A stretch of 64,000 bases of DNA from Methylomonas sp. LW13 (GCF_016865255.1 NZ_CP033381.1:4712001-4776000), one strand, 5' to 3'; positions 26,673 to 36,078 are shown, counted from the first letter of the stretch. Notes: generated by a model from the sequence alone, not told the origin. Numbers and translations are program-made.

Positions 26673-28795
26673 ACAGCAAACAATTGAAAATTCTCGCCAT
26701 CGACGACACCCCCGCCAACCTGGCCTTGTTGGGTTTGGCATTGCAGGACGATTATCAAATTCAAATCGCCACCTCCGGCGCTAAAGGCTTGGAACTGGCG
26801 CTGGATGAGCCGCCTGATCTGATTCTGCTCGACATCATGATGCCGGATATGGACGGCTACGAAACCTGTCGGCGGATCAAGGCCAGTCCGCTGTTGAAAG
26901 ACATTCCGATTGTGTTCGTGACCGCTTTGAACGAAATTCAAGCCGAGGCCTTGGGCTTTTCTTTGGGCGCCGCGGACTATTTGACCAAACCCATCAGCAT
27001 CGAAATCGCCCGCTTGCGGATTCGCAATCTGTTGCAACGCGAACAATTTCGCCAAGAACTGCAACGCCGCGAGGCTGGGCAACGCCTGGCGGCCAGTGTA
27101 TTTGCCCACACTCACGACAGCGTCGTCATTACCGACAGCGAGAACCGCATCATTGATGTCAATGCGGCTTTTAGTCGAATTACCGGCTACGCGCGCGAGG
27201 AAGTGCTGGGTAAAAATCCCAGTATTCTCAAATCCGGCCGGCAATCCGCGGAATTTTACAAAGCCATATGGCAAGCACTGAACGCACACGATCATTGGAG
27301 TGGCGAACTCTGGAACCGCAATAAAAAAGGCGAGGTTTTTGCTGCGCTGACCTCGATTTCGGTAGTGCGGGACGACGACGGCAAAATTCATCATTACATC
27401 GGTTTGTCGGCCGACATTACCCCGCTGAAGAACCATGAATACGATCTGGAACGCATCGCCCATTTTGATCCGCTGACCGGCATCCCCAACCGCGTATTAC
27501 TGGCAGACCGCCTAGCCCAAGCGCTGGCCCACACACACCGCGCCGGCAACCATATGGCGGTATGCTATCTGGATCTCGACGGTTTTAAGCCGGTCAACGA
27601 CCAATTCGGCCACGAAGCGGGGGATCAGTTACTGATAGAAATTTCCCTACGCATCCGCGACTGCCTCAGAGCCGGCGATACCGTCGCCCGCATCGGCGGC
27701 GACGAATTTGTGCTGCTCTTGCTGGACTTTAACGACACCCGCGAATGCGAGGCGGTATTGGAGCGCATGCTCTGCAAAGTCGCGGAACCGTTGAGCATAG
27801 ATGATAACCAGGTCTGCGTATCGGCCAGCGTGGGCCTTACCCTATACCCTGATGACCTGACAAGCGCGGACACGCTGCTGCGGCATGCCGACCAAGCCAT
27901 GTATGTCGCCAAACAGCGCGGCAAAAATCGCTACCACCTGTTTGATCAGGAACTGGACAGAATAGCGCTGGTCCGCGGCGAGACCTTAACGCAAATCGAA
28001 TCCGCGCTGCTCAATAACCAGTTCGAATTGTATTTCCAACCCAAGGTCAATATGCGCCTGGGTAAAGTGCTGGGTGCGGAGGCTTTGATTCGCTGGCGGC
28101 ATCCCGAGCGCGGCTTATTGTCGCCTGCGGCGTTTTTACCCGACATAGAAGGCACCGAACTGGTCATCGCCCTGGGCAATTGGGTATTGGCCCGCGCCCT
28201 GGACCACCTGCAAACGTGGCAAGACATGGGCTTGAACATTGCCATCAGCATCAATATCGCCCCGCGCCACTTACTGCACCAGGATTTCGTCGACACCTTG
28301 AAAACCGGCTTTGCCGCGCATCCGCAACTGCGCCCCCACTGCCTGGAACTGGAGATATTGGAAACAGCCGCACTGGAAGACATTGGCCGCGTCACCGCCG
28401 TAATGAAGGAATGCCAAAAACTGGGCGTCGGCTTTGCGTTGGACGATTTCGGCACCGGCTATTCGTCACTGACCTACCTTAAAGCCTTGCCGGCCGACAC
28501 CTTAAAAATCGACCAATCCTTTATTCGCGACATTCTCGGCGACCCGGAAGATCTGGCCATCGTCGCCGGCATTATCAATCTCACCGCCGCCTTTCATCGG
28601 CAAGTAATAGCCGAAGGCGTCGAAACCGATGAACATGGCTTGCTATTGCTGAAACTGGGCTGCGATAACGCCCAGGGCTACGGCATTGCGCGGCCGATGC
28701 CTGCTGCAGATTTGCCCGCCTGGATCAGCCACTGGCATCCTAATCGAGAGTGGTTGGAAAAATCACGTCCCCAAGCCGGAGCCGCCGAAAAGTAA
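26669..28795 (+). CDS. REC-PAS-GGDEF-EAL cyclic-di-GMP protein
   Basis: A 708-residue response regulator. The receiver domain has phospho-Asp55 in [17 protein letters not shown] domain (about 140-260) contains [20 protein letters not shown]. The GGDEF domain has an intact active site (RIGGDEFVL) and the EAL domain has GAEALIRWR, with the further catalytic blocks [13 protein letters not shown] and AEGVET. Both synthesis and breakdown of cyclic di-GMP are therefore possible. It is the last gene of the six-gene coupled operon, and its receiver is the expected target of the adjacent kinase. Confidence 0.94.
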   Translation: MNSKQLKILAIDDTPANLALLGLALQDDYQIQIATSGAKGLELALDEPPDLILLDIMMPDMDGYETCRRIKASPLLKDIPIVFVTALNEIQAEALGFSLGAADYLTKPISIEIARLRIRNLLQREQFRQELQRREAGQRLAASVFAHTHDSVVITDSENRIIDVNAAFSRITGYAREEVLGKNPSILKSGRQSAEFYKAIWQALNAHDHWSGELWNRNKKGEVFAALTSISVVRDDDGKIHHYIGLSADITPLKNHEYDLERIAHFDPLTGIPNRVLLADRLAQALAHTHRAGNHMAVCYLDLDGFKPVNDQFGHEAGDQLLIEISLRIRDCLRAGDTVARIGGDEFVLLLLDFNDTRECEAVLERMLCKVAEPLSIDDNQVCVSASVGLTLYPDDLTSADTLLRHADQAMYVAKQRGKNRYHLFDQELDRIALVRGETLTQIESALLNNQFELYFQPKVNMRLGKVLGAEALIRWRHPERGLLSPAAFLPDIEGTELVIALGNWVLARALDHLQTWQDMGLNIAISINIAPRHLLHQDFVDTLKTGFAAHPQLRPHCLELEILETAALEDIGRVTAVMKECQKLGVGFALDDFGTGYSSLTYLKALPADTLKIDQSFIRDILGDPEDLAIVAGIINLTAAFHRQVIAEGVETDEHGLLLLKLGCDNAQGYGIARPMPAADLPAWISHWHPNREWLEKSRPQAGAAEK

Positions 28796-29308
28796 CTATG
28801 GCTGATGACCACCATGATGCATAGCATGTCCACCGGGCACAGCATGGCGAGCGTGGTCGCTGAGTTGGGCATCGAAATAGCTGTGCACTGCCTCAATCAG
28901 CTGCTTATCTTCACTCCGATACTCTATCTCGGCACCGTTCGGCAATTCCCGATAGGCAAAACTGACTTTCCCGGCTGCCGACGCCAAGGCGTTTAGCCCC
29001 GGCATGTCATCCCCATGAATGCGCCGCGGCCCTGAAAAATCGCCAGCCGCAAAATGTGTAGCCAGTTGCGACAGATGACTGCGCACTAAGCCAATTTGTT
29101 GGCTGTCAGCGGCATCCTTAGCGATCACTTGTTGAATACCGCCGGTATCAGTCTTATTGAAAATATGCAGGGTTTTTTCCAGTGCAAACGGCATGACATG
29201 GCTGCCGCGCTCTTGCACTTCGTCCAAGCGCGATGGATCGACAGGTGGGATGGCCTGGACAGTAGGAACCGTTAACACCAACGCCGTAATCAGTAATGAT
29301 TTGTTCAT
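28796..29308 (-). CDS. Exported protein of unknown function (annotated elsewhere as aspartate carbamoyltransferase-like)
   Basis: A 170-residue protein with a signal peptide (MNKSLLITALVLTVPTVQA). The body contains VMPFALEKTLHIFNKTDTGG, RIHGDDMPGL and a C-terminal His-rich tail (HARHAVPGGHAMHHGGHQP). Relatives are often mislabelled aspartate carbamoyltransferase, but no catalytic motif of that enzyme is present. The His/Met-rich end and the nearby copper genes suggest a periplasmic metal-related role; this is inference. It converges on the GGDEF-EAL gene with no gap. Confidence 0.8.
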   Translation of the reverse strand: MNKSLLITALVLTVPTVQAIPPVDPSRLDEVQERGSHVMPFALEKTLHIFNKTDTGGIQQVIAKDAADSQQIGLVRSHLSQLATHFAAGDFSGPRRIHGDDMPGLNALASAAGKVSFAYRELPNGAEIEYRSEDKQLIEAVHSYFDAQLSDHARHAVPGGHAMHHGGHQP

Positions 29309-29338
29309 CTTAATCTTCCTTTATCTGTAACTGCCGGT

Positions 29339-29761
29339 TCAGGTATCGTCACTTGGCTTGCGAATAATCACGGTCGACAAGGCCAACAACAAAATGCCGC
29401 CGGACACCAGCAAAATGCCCATATCGGCCTGATGATGGGCTTGAATATCCGCGATCAACAATCTAGCCAGCGCGGTGATGGCAATGTAAATCAGACAACG
29501 CACTGGCATTAAGTTAGTTTTGAAATAGATGCCGACCATCGCACCCAATTCCAAATAAATAAACAACAGCAAAATGTCACCAATGGTGGCGTGGCCTTGC
29601 AGCATCATGCCGCCGTATGCCACCACCGCCGACCAGACAATACTGGCACCAATGACAAACAAGGCCAAATAATGAAACACTTCTATCAGCAAATTGCCTA
29701 TTTCGTCCGCCAGCAATTTGGCCTGCTCGTTCAATTGTCTGAAACGCTGAATATCCAACAC
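29339..29761 (-). CDS. PsiE-like four-helix membrane protein
   Basis: A 140-residue protein with four hydrophobic segments, for example LALFVIGASIVWSAVVAYGG and DMGILLVSGGILLLALSTV. The motifs LLLFIYLELGAMVGIYFKTN and MPVRCLIYIAITALARLLI belong to the PsiE/DUF2156-like phosphate-starvation membrane family. Its function is unknown. It lies six bases after the HMA-TauE gene and before the exported His-rich protein, probably in the same transcript. Confidence 0.82.
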   Translation of the reverse strand: MLDIQRFRQLNEQAKLLADEIGNLLIEVFHYLALFVIGASIVWSAVVAYGGMMLQGHATIGDILLLFIYLELGAMVGIYFKTNLMPVRCLIYIAITALARLLIADIQAHHQADMGILLVSGGILLLALSTVIIRKPSDDT

Positions 29762-29767
29762 TTTACC

Positions 29768-30799
29768 TCACTGAACAGGCTGAGTATGAGCCGGCATTGC
29801 TACGGGCATCTGGCCTGCCTGGATGATTTTGAAACCGCGCTGCGCCATCATCACGCCCATCGCGATCACCAATATTGCGGAAACCTTTACCAGCTGGCGC
29901 ATGAAAACCTGCGACAACAAGCTGGCGAAGAACCCAAACCCCAATAACGGCGCTAAAGTACCGAGACCAAACCAGAACAGCATCGACGCGCCCTGTAGCG
30001 GGTCGCCGCTGCCGGCGGCCATCACATACATAGCCTGTAACGGCCCACAGCCCAGCAAAAAACCGGTCAACAAGCCGGTACGCAACGCACTGCGCGGTTT
30101 GCGCATTTCATCGGCAAGCTGGCGATTGACAGCCTTGGGCATACGCAAGGTAAAGCGGCGCAAGATGGCAAAGACGTTGAGCATCTTCAGACCGTACAGC
30201 AACAGAAACAAGCTTGCCACCAAAGCCAGTCCGCCGCGCATTGGCGGGGTAATCGCAATAGTGGCGCCCAACAAGCCAAAGCCGGCGCCGAGTGCGCTGT
30301 AAGACAAGGTCTTGCCGATGGCGTAACTAAAATGCGCCAGCAGCTGGCGGGACTTGGTTTGACGGGGATCGGTGTAACCCACCACAAAACCACCGCACAT
30401 ACCGATACAATGAAAACCGGTGAGAAAACCGATACCCAACAATACCGCTTGGTCCATGTGCGGTGATATTTGTTGCATCACGCCGGGCATCAGACTCTTA
30501 CCCCAGAACGTCACGCCGCCGACCGCCAGCAATAACAACAGAAAAATCAACAGGCCTTTCAGCTTCCCTGCGGCAGGCCGCGGCGTCAGTGCCACACCGT
30601 AACCCTTGGCACGAATGGCTTGGTCTATCGCCGCTTCGTCGGCAAGCTGGTCGTCGAATTGCACATCCACCGTCGCGCGCGCATAGCTGACATCCAGCGT
30701 TATCACACCCGGCAAATCGGCCAGCGCTAGGCGAATGGTGTCTTCACAACCAGGGCAATGCATGCCTTCGACTGTTAAATGCCTGTTGATTATCGTCAT
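29768..30799 (-). CDS. HMA domain fused to TauE/SafE-like (UreH-type) membrane protein
   Basis: A 343-residue protein. Residues 1-70 form a heavy-metal-associated domain with the copper-binding motif GMHCPGCE. After a linker come about seven membrane helices of the sulfite exporter/cytochrome-biogenesis-like UreH fold (GFLTGFHCIGMCGGFVVGYT; GCGPLQAMYVMAAGSGDPLQ). Such fusions are thought to move copper to oxidases. The gene sits between a multicopper oxidase and PsiE, supporting copper handling. Conserved Cys in the membrane part (FHCIGMCGG, LGCGPLQ) may be metal ligands. Confidence 0.88.
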   Translation of the reverse strand: MTIINRHLTVEGMHCPGCEDTIRLALADLPGVITLDVSYARATVDVQFDDQLADEAAIDQAIRAKGYGVALTPRPAAGKLKGLLIFLLLLLAVGGVTFWGKSLMPGVMQQISPHMDQAVLLGIGFLTGFHCIGMCGGFVVGYTDPRQTKSRQLLAHFSYAIGKTLSYSALGAGFGLLGATIAITPPMRGGLALVASLFLLLYGLKMLNVFAILRRFTLRMPKAVNRQLADEMRKPRSALRTGLLTGFLLGCGPLQAMYVMAAGSGDPLQGASMLFWFGLGTLAPLLGFGFFASLLSQVFMRQLVKVSAILVIAMGVMMAQRGFKIIQAGQMPVAMPAHTQPVQ

Positions 30800-30830
30800 A
30801 TCCCGCTCCCCGACAATTGGCGCTTTCCGG

Positions 30831-32690
30831 TTAGACCACCAGGAAATCGCGCATCATGCCCATATCTTCATGTTCCAGGTTATGGCAGTGGTACATGAAT
30901 AAACCTTTAAAATCCTGGAAGGGCTTGATGATTTTGACCCGCTCGCCCGGCATCACCAACACCGTGTCTTTCCAGCCGCCTTCGATAAAACCCTCTTTAA
31001 CCGTGGCGTAATCTGCGCTTTCGTTATTGGCGATGGTTCGGCTGAGGATTTGAAAATATTGGCCGTGCAAATGAATCGGATGGGCCATGGACATCATCAT
31101 ACCCATTCCGCCTCCCATACCGCTCATACCGCCCATGCCGCCCATCTGATGCCCACCGGCTTCTGCGTTATCGCCGCCGTGGCGCATGCCCATCATACCC
31201 ATGCGCCGGTGCTCACCTTCGCCCTGGTTGTTATCACCATGCCGCATACCACCCATCATGCCCATACCGCCCATTTTGTGGGAACCGGCATCGGCCTTCT
31301 CGGCACTGCTGTGCTCGCCACCGGCTTTATCGCCGTGTCCGCCACCGCCATGCGCATGAAAAATTTCCAGCAATTGCACGGTATTTACGGGAATGCGCTC
31401 GCTCGGCAAAATATCGTTATAAGCATAAGGCCGGCCATTTAAAACCATGCGCATCGGCCCTTCCGAAATAGCGATGGGCACCGGTTTACCGGGATTGGCT
31501 GTGTCGTTTACGCTGTAATGGTTAATTTTCGCCAGGCTGTTAGGTAATTTCGGACTATCACTTTGCTGCCGGGTGACTTTCACCGTAAAAATCGGATAGT
31601 CGCTACCCACCGGTATGGCGCTAGCATGCATACCCATGCCGCCACCCATACGGCCATGATCGCCTTGACCACCGCCCATCATCCGTTCGGCCATGCCCGG
31701 CAATACGCCGGAAAAAGAACGGCTGCGCAACACCAACTGAGAGCCAACTTTACGCCCGCTGAAATCCGCCCAAATATCCAAACGCTCGCCGGGGGCCAGC
31801 ATCACGTAAGGTTTATTGACCGGTGCTTCCAACAAACCGCCATCGGTGCCGATGACGGTGATAGGCGATTTGTCGTCCCAAGCCAGTTTGTAGATGCGCG
31901 CCGTTGAGCCGTTGAGGACGCGGAAACGATACGCTCGACTGGCGACGTCGAGCTGAAAATTGGCCAGACCGTTCACTAAAATCCGGTCGCCGTAAAAACC
32001 CATCATTCTGTCGTGCATGGCATGCACATATTGCAATTGATTATTCGCGTCGAACTTGCGGTCCTGAATCACGATCGGCACTTCGTATTCGCCGCCGGGC
32101 AGTTCCAGGCGCCGTTCTTCCTCGTCGTTAACCAAAATCGCACCCGCCAAACCGTGATAAACCTGCTTGGCTGTGGTGTTGTGCGGATGCGGATGGTAAA
32201 TATTCATGCTGGCACGATTAAGCATTTCAAATTCGTACACAAACACTTGGCCGCTGTCTATCGTGTACAGCGGATGCCCGTCCACTTCCGCAGGTACATG
32301 CAAACCATGCCAGTGGGTAATACTCGGTTCGTTAAGCTGATTATGCAGATTGATTCTGATCTTTTGGCCCTTTTCGAAGCGCAGTATCGGCCCCAAATAA
32401 GAGCCGGGAATTTCCGCTAAAGTCTGCGCCGGTCCCTTCACCAACTTGGCAAAATATTGCTGCACGCGCGTGGGCTGGCCGGGCAAAATAGCCACCGCGT
32501 TTGGTTTGCAGATCAAGTCCAATTCAACGTCCGGGTGAAAATTGGCCGAGGCTTTGCGCGGCGGCATCGTCGGCATCTCGGCCATGTTTTCCATCGCTCT
32601 CAGCCATGCGGGCGCCGCAGCCCACGCCATTAATCCCGCTCCACTTTGTGCAAAAAAGCGCCGACGTGACGTATTGATTGAATAAGACAT
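30831..32690 (-). CDS. Tat-exported multicopper oxidase with Met/His-rich insert
   Basis: A 619-residue CueO/CopA-like oxidase. The twin-arginine signal SRRRFFAQSGAGLMAW is at the N terminus. Copper ligand blocks are THWHGLHVP, YHPHPHN, HPIHLHGQYFQIL and MYHCHNLEHEDMGMM, so type 1, 2 and 3 copper sites are complete. A Met/Gly/His-rich segment of roughly 100 residues (about 440-540; for example MGGMGMMGGMRHGDNN) lies just before the HPIHLHG block, like the Cu(I)-binding Met-rich region of CueO but much longer. Likely role is oxidation of toxic Cu(I) in the periplasm. It stands 102 bases after the TauE gene and 32 bases before the HMA-TauE gene. Confidence 0.93.
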   Translation of the reverse strand: MSYSINTSRRRFFAQSGAGLMAWAAAPAWLRAMENMAEMPTMPPRKASANFHPDVELDLICKPNAVAILPGQPTRVQQYFAKLVKGPAQTLAEIPGSYLGPILRFEKGQKIRINLHNQLNEPSITHWHGLHVPAEVDGHPLYTIDSGQVFVYEFEMLNRASMNIYHPHPHNTTAKQVYHGLAGAILVNDEEERRLELPGGEYEVPIVIQDRKFDANNQLQYVHAMHDRMMGFYGDRILVNGLANFQLDVASRAYRFRVLNGSTARIYKLAWDDKSPITVIGTDGGLLEAPVNKPYVMLAPGERLDIWADFSGRKVGSQLVLRSRSFSGVLPGMAERMMGGGQGDHGRMGGGMGMHASAIPVGSDYPIFTVKVTRQQSDSPKLPNSLAKINHYSVNDTANPGKPVPIAISEGPMRMVLNGRPYAYNDILPSERIPVNTVQLLEIFHAHGGGGHGDKAGGEHSSAEKADAGSHKMGGMGMMGGMRHGDNNQGEGEHRRMGMMGMRHGGDNAEAGGHQMGGMGGMSGMGGGMGMMMSMAHPIHLHGQYFQILSRTIANNESADYATVKEGFIEGGWKDTVLVMPGERVKIIKPFQDFKGLFMYHCHNLEHEDMGMMRDFLVV

Positions 32691-32792
32691 ATACCCTCCT
32701 CAAACGATTTTTTATAGTTATACGCCAGGCGGTTGGCACCGGATGGCGGAATCAACGGCGTAGCACAACCGTCAATATTAGTCTAGCCTAAT

Positions 32793-33719
32793 TCAAAGGT
32801 GATGGCGGGGCGACATTGGCAACGCTTCTCTGCGCGGCGTAGTGCTATGAATGCGGTTGCCTATCAAACCGAGCGCCAACAAGGCGGCCAATCCTGCCAA
32901 GCCTCGTCGCCAGGCACGTTCGTCATCCTGCCACAGCTCTAACGATGCCCATAGTTGCCAGCTCAGCGCGTTAAACAATACATAAACCGCCACCAGTATC
33001 ACGAACCAACCAAACCCGCGGCGTAACGCGGTCGCGCTGATGAAGTTGGATAACCAGCCACCCAGAAAACTGCCCATTACCGCACCCACCGTCACCAGCG
33101 CCATCAACGGAATATCCAGTTGGGCGTGATTCGCGTAGCCGCTCAAGCCGGCGCTAGCGTTCATGACAATAACCAGTAACGACGTACCGATAGCCGCCGG
33201 CATCGGCAAACCCACCAGCAAGGTCAATGCCGGCACAATCAAAAATCCGCCACCGACCCCCACCAAGCCGGTCAGCCCACCGACCAAAACCCCGTCGAAC
33301 AACAATCGCAATACCGGTGTTTGTAAAGGACACATCGGTAACGTCTGCTCAACAGCCGGCTGGCTTGGCGTTTTCTTGAAAATCATCGCCAGACCCGTCA
33401 ACAATGTAATCGCGCCAAAAAACACCATGAGCCAGTCCCCGGAAAAATGGCCGGCCAAGCGGCCACCGCCGAATGCGCCGAGCATCCCGGCCAAACCGAA
33501 TACCAGCGCGCTTTTCCAGCAGACATGGCCGCGCCGCGCATGCGGGATCAACGCCATCAGGCTGGAGACACCCACCACCACAAATGAGGTGACGATCGCG
33601 GTCTTGGGCGGTACATGCAGCACGTAAACCAGCATCGGCACCGTCAAAATCGAACCGCCGCCGCCCAACAAGCCCAACAGCAGGCCGATACAGATTGCCA
33701 AGATTAGCGTCAGGATCAT
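32793..33719 (-). CDS. TauE/SafE-family sulfite exporter
   Basis: A 308-residue membrane protein of the TauE/SafE (DUF81) family with about eight helices. The two family repeats are GLLLGLLGGGGSILTVPMLV at the N terminus and VGGLTGLVGVGGGFLIVPAL in the middle. It lies 13 bases downstream of a persulfide dioxygenase gene, whose product is sulfite, so export of sulfite is the natural role. The C-terminal tail is basic. Confidence 0.9.
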   Translation of the reverse strand: MILTLILAICIGLLLGLLGGGGSILTVPMLVYVLHVPPKTAIVTSFVVVGVSSLMALIPHARRGHVCWKSALVFGLAGMLGAFGGGRLAGHFSGDWLMVFFGAITLLTGLAMIFKKTPSQPAVEQTLPMCPLQTPVLRLLFDGVLVGGLTGLVGVGGGFLIVPALTLLVGLPMPAAIGTSLLVIVMNASAGLSGYANHAQLDIPLMALVTVGAVMGSFLGGWLSNFISATALRRGFGWFVILVAVYVLFNALSWQLWASLELWQDDERAWRRGLAGLAALLALGLIGNRIHSTTPRREALPMSPRHHL

Positions 33720-33732
33720 CGGCTAACTCCGC

Positions 33733-34425
33733 CTATTCGGCCGGCGTCCCACAGGACTGATTGGCCGGCAGCGCCTGATCAATGAACTTGGGATACGCCA
33801 GCTTCAACTCGCTCATGATGCCGATAAACTCGGCGCGAGTGCGCCCCTGGCCCAAGCGGGTGTTTTTTGCCATTTCCTGTTTGATGGTTGACACGGTATT
33901 ACCCTGGTAATCATGCCCCGGATACACCAGCGTATCAGGCGGTAATGTGAATAACTTGCCGGTGATGCTGTCATACAGCTGGCCGGCATCGCCTTGCTGG
34001 AAATCGGTGCGCCCGCTACCGCCGATCAACAAGGCATCGCCGGTAAACACCCGATCAGCCATCACATAACTGACGCAACCGCCGGTATGGCCGGGGGTAT
34101 GCCGCACCTGAATATCCAGATCGCCCACTTGCAATAACACCCCGTCGGTGACCAGCAAATCGGCACACAGCGCGCCGGCATCCCGATGCACCACGCTCTT
34201 GCTGCCAAGTTTTTCCCGCAACAAACCGGCGCCGGTGATGTGGTCGGCGTGCACATGGGTTTCGAATGTGTAAATCAGCTTGAGGTTCAGGCTTTGCAGC
34301 AAATCGATATAAATCGGCAGCTCCGACGCCACCGGATCAATCAGGCAGGCACGACGGCTGCGTTCGCATCCCAACAAATAACTGTAGGTGGAGGTTTCTT
34401 TTTCGAAGAGTTGTCTGAAAATCAT
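33733..34425 (-). CDS. Persulfide dioxygenase (ETHE1-like metallo-beta-lactamase fold)
   Basis: A 230-residue protein with the iron-ligand motif THVHADHITG, the second-shell HTPGHTGGCVSYV and VYPGHDYQG near the end, matching bacterial PDO/ETHE1. The enzyme oxidises glutathione persulfide to sulfite. The start at 34425 gives MIFRQLFEKETSTYSYL, the family's normal N terminus. The longer frame would read through the promoter region. The gene is followed by TauE and faces a FisR-like activator, an arrangement known for sigma-54-controlled sulfide oxidation genes. Confidence 0.9.
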   Translation of the reverse strand: MIFRQLFEKETSTYSYLLGCERSRRACLIDPVASELPIYIDLLQSLNLKLIYTFETHVHADHITGAGLLREKLGSKSVVHRDAGALCADLLVTDGVLLQVGDLDIQVRHTPGHTGGCVSYVMADRVFTGDALLIGGSGRTDFQQGDAGQLYDSITGKLFTLPPDTLVYPGHDYQGNTVSTIKQEMAKNTRLGQGRTRAEFIGIMSELKLAYPKFIDQALPANQSCGTPAE

Positions 34426-34472
34426 GACCCGCCTCATTAAGCGCAAAGTAAAAAGAATATAAGTGCTGTATA

Positions 34473-34487
34473 TCAATACTCGTGCCA
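34473..34487 (-). promoter_or_regulatory. Candidate sigma-54 promoter of the persulfide dioxygenase gene
   Basis: On the minus strand the sequence reads tggcacgagtattga: a consensus -24 element TGGCAC, five bases, then TTGA in place of TTGC at -12. It would start transcription about 35 bases before the 34425 start codon. The divergent gene encodes a sigma-54 activator, which strengthens the call. The changed -12 base lowers certainty. Confidence 0.5.
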
Positions 34488-34651
34488 GTTTACCGGGAGT
34501 ATTTATATCCTCACCGCCTACAAAACCAGCTCTTCGCAACATGAGCCAAATAGAGATATACCCTTGTTTTAACTGATTATTTTAGTTTTCTTATCTTAAA
34601 GAATTAAGTCGATAGGTTTGATGAAGCGACCTCGCGATGGCCAAGCTTGGC

Positions 34652-34674
34652 GTTTCAATATGAAATATTGAAAC
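34652..34674. promoter_or_regulatory. Palindrome upstream of the FisR-like gene (candidate enhancer site)
   Basis: The arms gtttcaatat and atattgaaac are exact complements with a gaa spacer. Further ttgaaac and ctgaaac half-sites follow at 34689-34709. The site lies about 190 bases upstream of the predicted start of the dioxygenase transcript and about 50 bases before the regulator start. This suits both an enhancer for the divergent promoter and autoregulation. Confidence 0.55.
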
Positions 34675-34722
34675 GATGCTGATACACTTGAAACATCACT
34701 GAAACAAAACGAGCTTGAACGC

Positions 34723-36078
34723 ATGGCATCTTCTTCCCCCCTATTCAAACGCTGGCTCGGCCAAATCGGCGCCGATCAAGTCGTAGAAGTGTTGACCGAT
34801 TTATTCGAAAGCGGCGCAGCCTTTATCGTAGACAGCAATAGCGACATTTTGCTGTGGAGCAAAGGCGCCGAACAATTGTTCGGCCTGAACGCAACCGAGA
34901 CCGTAGGCAAGCCTTGCAAAACCGCGCTGAATTGCGACAGCGGCAACGATCCCTGCAACCTGGCCGAACTCGGCATCGTCAAGTCGCAAGAGGTGCGGAT
35001 ACATCGCCCGGATGGCCGGACGCTGAATTGTTATCGAACCGCGCGCGCCTTCTACGACAACAACGGCGGCTTCGCCGGGGCGATTGAATTTCTGCAACCG
35101 CAAAGCGACACAGCGCCCGAGCAAAAACCGGACGACAGCGACAGCTTTCACGGCATTCTGTCGCGCGACCCGGCCATGAAAGAGGCCATCAAAATCATCC
35201 GCAACGTCGCCGAAACTGAGGCCACCGTGTTAATCCGCGGCGAATCCGGCACCGGTAAAGAGATGGTGGCGCATGCCTTGCACCTGGAAAGCCCTAGGCA
35301 CTATCAGCCGTTTTTGGCGATCAACTGCGCGGCCTTGACCCCCAGCCTGTTGGAAAGCGAATTGTTCGGCCACGTCAAAGGCGCATTTACCGGCGCGGTG
35401 CGTAATCATGCCGGCTTGTTTCAACGTGCCAACGGCGGTACTTTATTTTTGGACGAAATAGCGGAGTTGCCGCTGGAGCTGCAAGCCAAGTTGCTGCGGG
35501 TGATACAGGAACGTAATTTCACCCCAGTGGGCGGCGATAGCGCGGTCAGCGTGGATGTGCGGATTATTGCCGCCACGCATAGATCGTTGCGCGAAGAGGT
35601 TAAGGCCGGGCGGTTTCGAGAAGATTTGATGTATCGCTTACGGGTAGTGCCGATCTTTCTGCCACCGCTACGCGAACGTCGCCAGGACATCAGCCTGTTG
35701 CTGCAACACCTGATAGACCGGCATAACACCCAAGGCCATCGCCATATCGACCGCATCGCGCCGGAAGCGATGCGCCTGTTGCTGGATTACCGCTGGCCGG
35801 GTAATGTCCGGGAACTGAATAATGTCGTCGAATACGCCTATGCGGTAGGCCGCGGCAGCGAACTCGGCATAGGCGATTTGCCACCCGAGTTTCGTGAGCC
35901 GCTTAGACCGGCAGCAACGCTTGACCAGCATCTTGCACCGCGCCCAAAAAGTCAAAACGAAGCGGAATTGATCCGCGAAGCCTTGGAAAATAACCCGGAC
36001 AATCTGGAACAGGCCGCGCAATTTGCAGGGATGAGCCGGGCGACTTTTTGGCGAAAACGTAAGAAATATGGCTTATAA
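34723..36078 (+). CDS. FisR-like sigma-54-dependent activator
   Basis: A 451-residue regulator. An N-terminal PAS domain (about 25-135) contains three cysteines (Cys65, Cys71, Cys78 in PCKTALNCDSGNDPC), like the persulfide-sensing cysteines of FisR, although the spacing is not identical. The AAA+ domain has Walker A GESGTGKEM and the sigma-54 contact loop GAFTGAV. A Fis-type HTH ends the protein (AAQFAGMSRATFWRKRKKYG). It is divergent from persulfide dioxygenase-tauE and probably activates them. Its stop overlaps the stop of atpG on the other strand within the palindrome ggcttataagcc. Confidence 0.87.
   Translation: MASSSPLFKRWLGQIGADQVVEVLTDLFESGAAFIVDSNSDILLWSKGAEQLFGLNATETVGKPCKTALNCDSGNDPCNLAELGIVKSQEVRIHRPDGRTLNCYRTARAFYDNNGGFAGAIEFLQPQSDTAPEQKPDDSDSFHGILSRDPAMKEAIKIIRNVAETEATVLIRGESGTGKEMVAHALHLESPRHYQPFLAINCAALTPSLLESELFGHVKGAFTGAVRNHAGLFQRANGGTLFLDEIAELPLELQAKLLRVIQERNFTPVGGDSAVSVDVRIIAATHRSLREEVKAGRFREDLMYRLRVVPIFLPPLRERRQDISLLLQHLIDRHNTQGHRHIDRIAPEAMRLLLDYRWPGNVRELNNVVEYAYAVGRGSELGIGDLPPEFREPLRPAATLDQHLAPRPKSQNEAELIREALENNPDNLEQAAQFAGMSRATFWRKRKKYGL

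Noticed and set aside
34426..34542. N-terminal extension of the persulfide dioxygenase
   Set aside because: The extra 39 residues cover the candidate sigma-54 promoter and do not belong to the family. The ATG at 34425 gives the usual N terminus.
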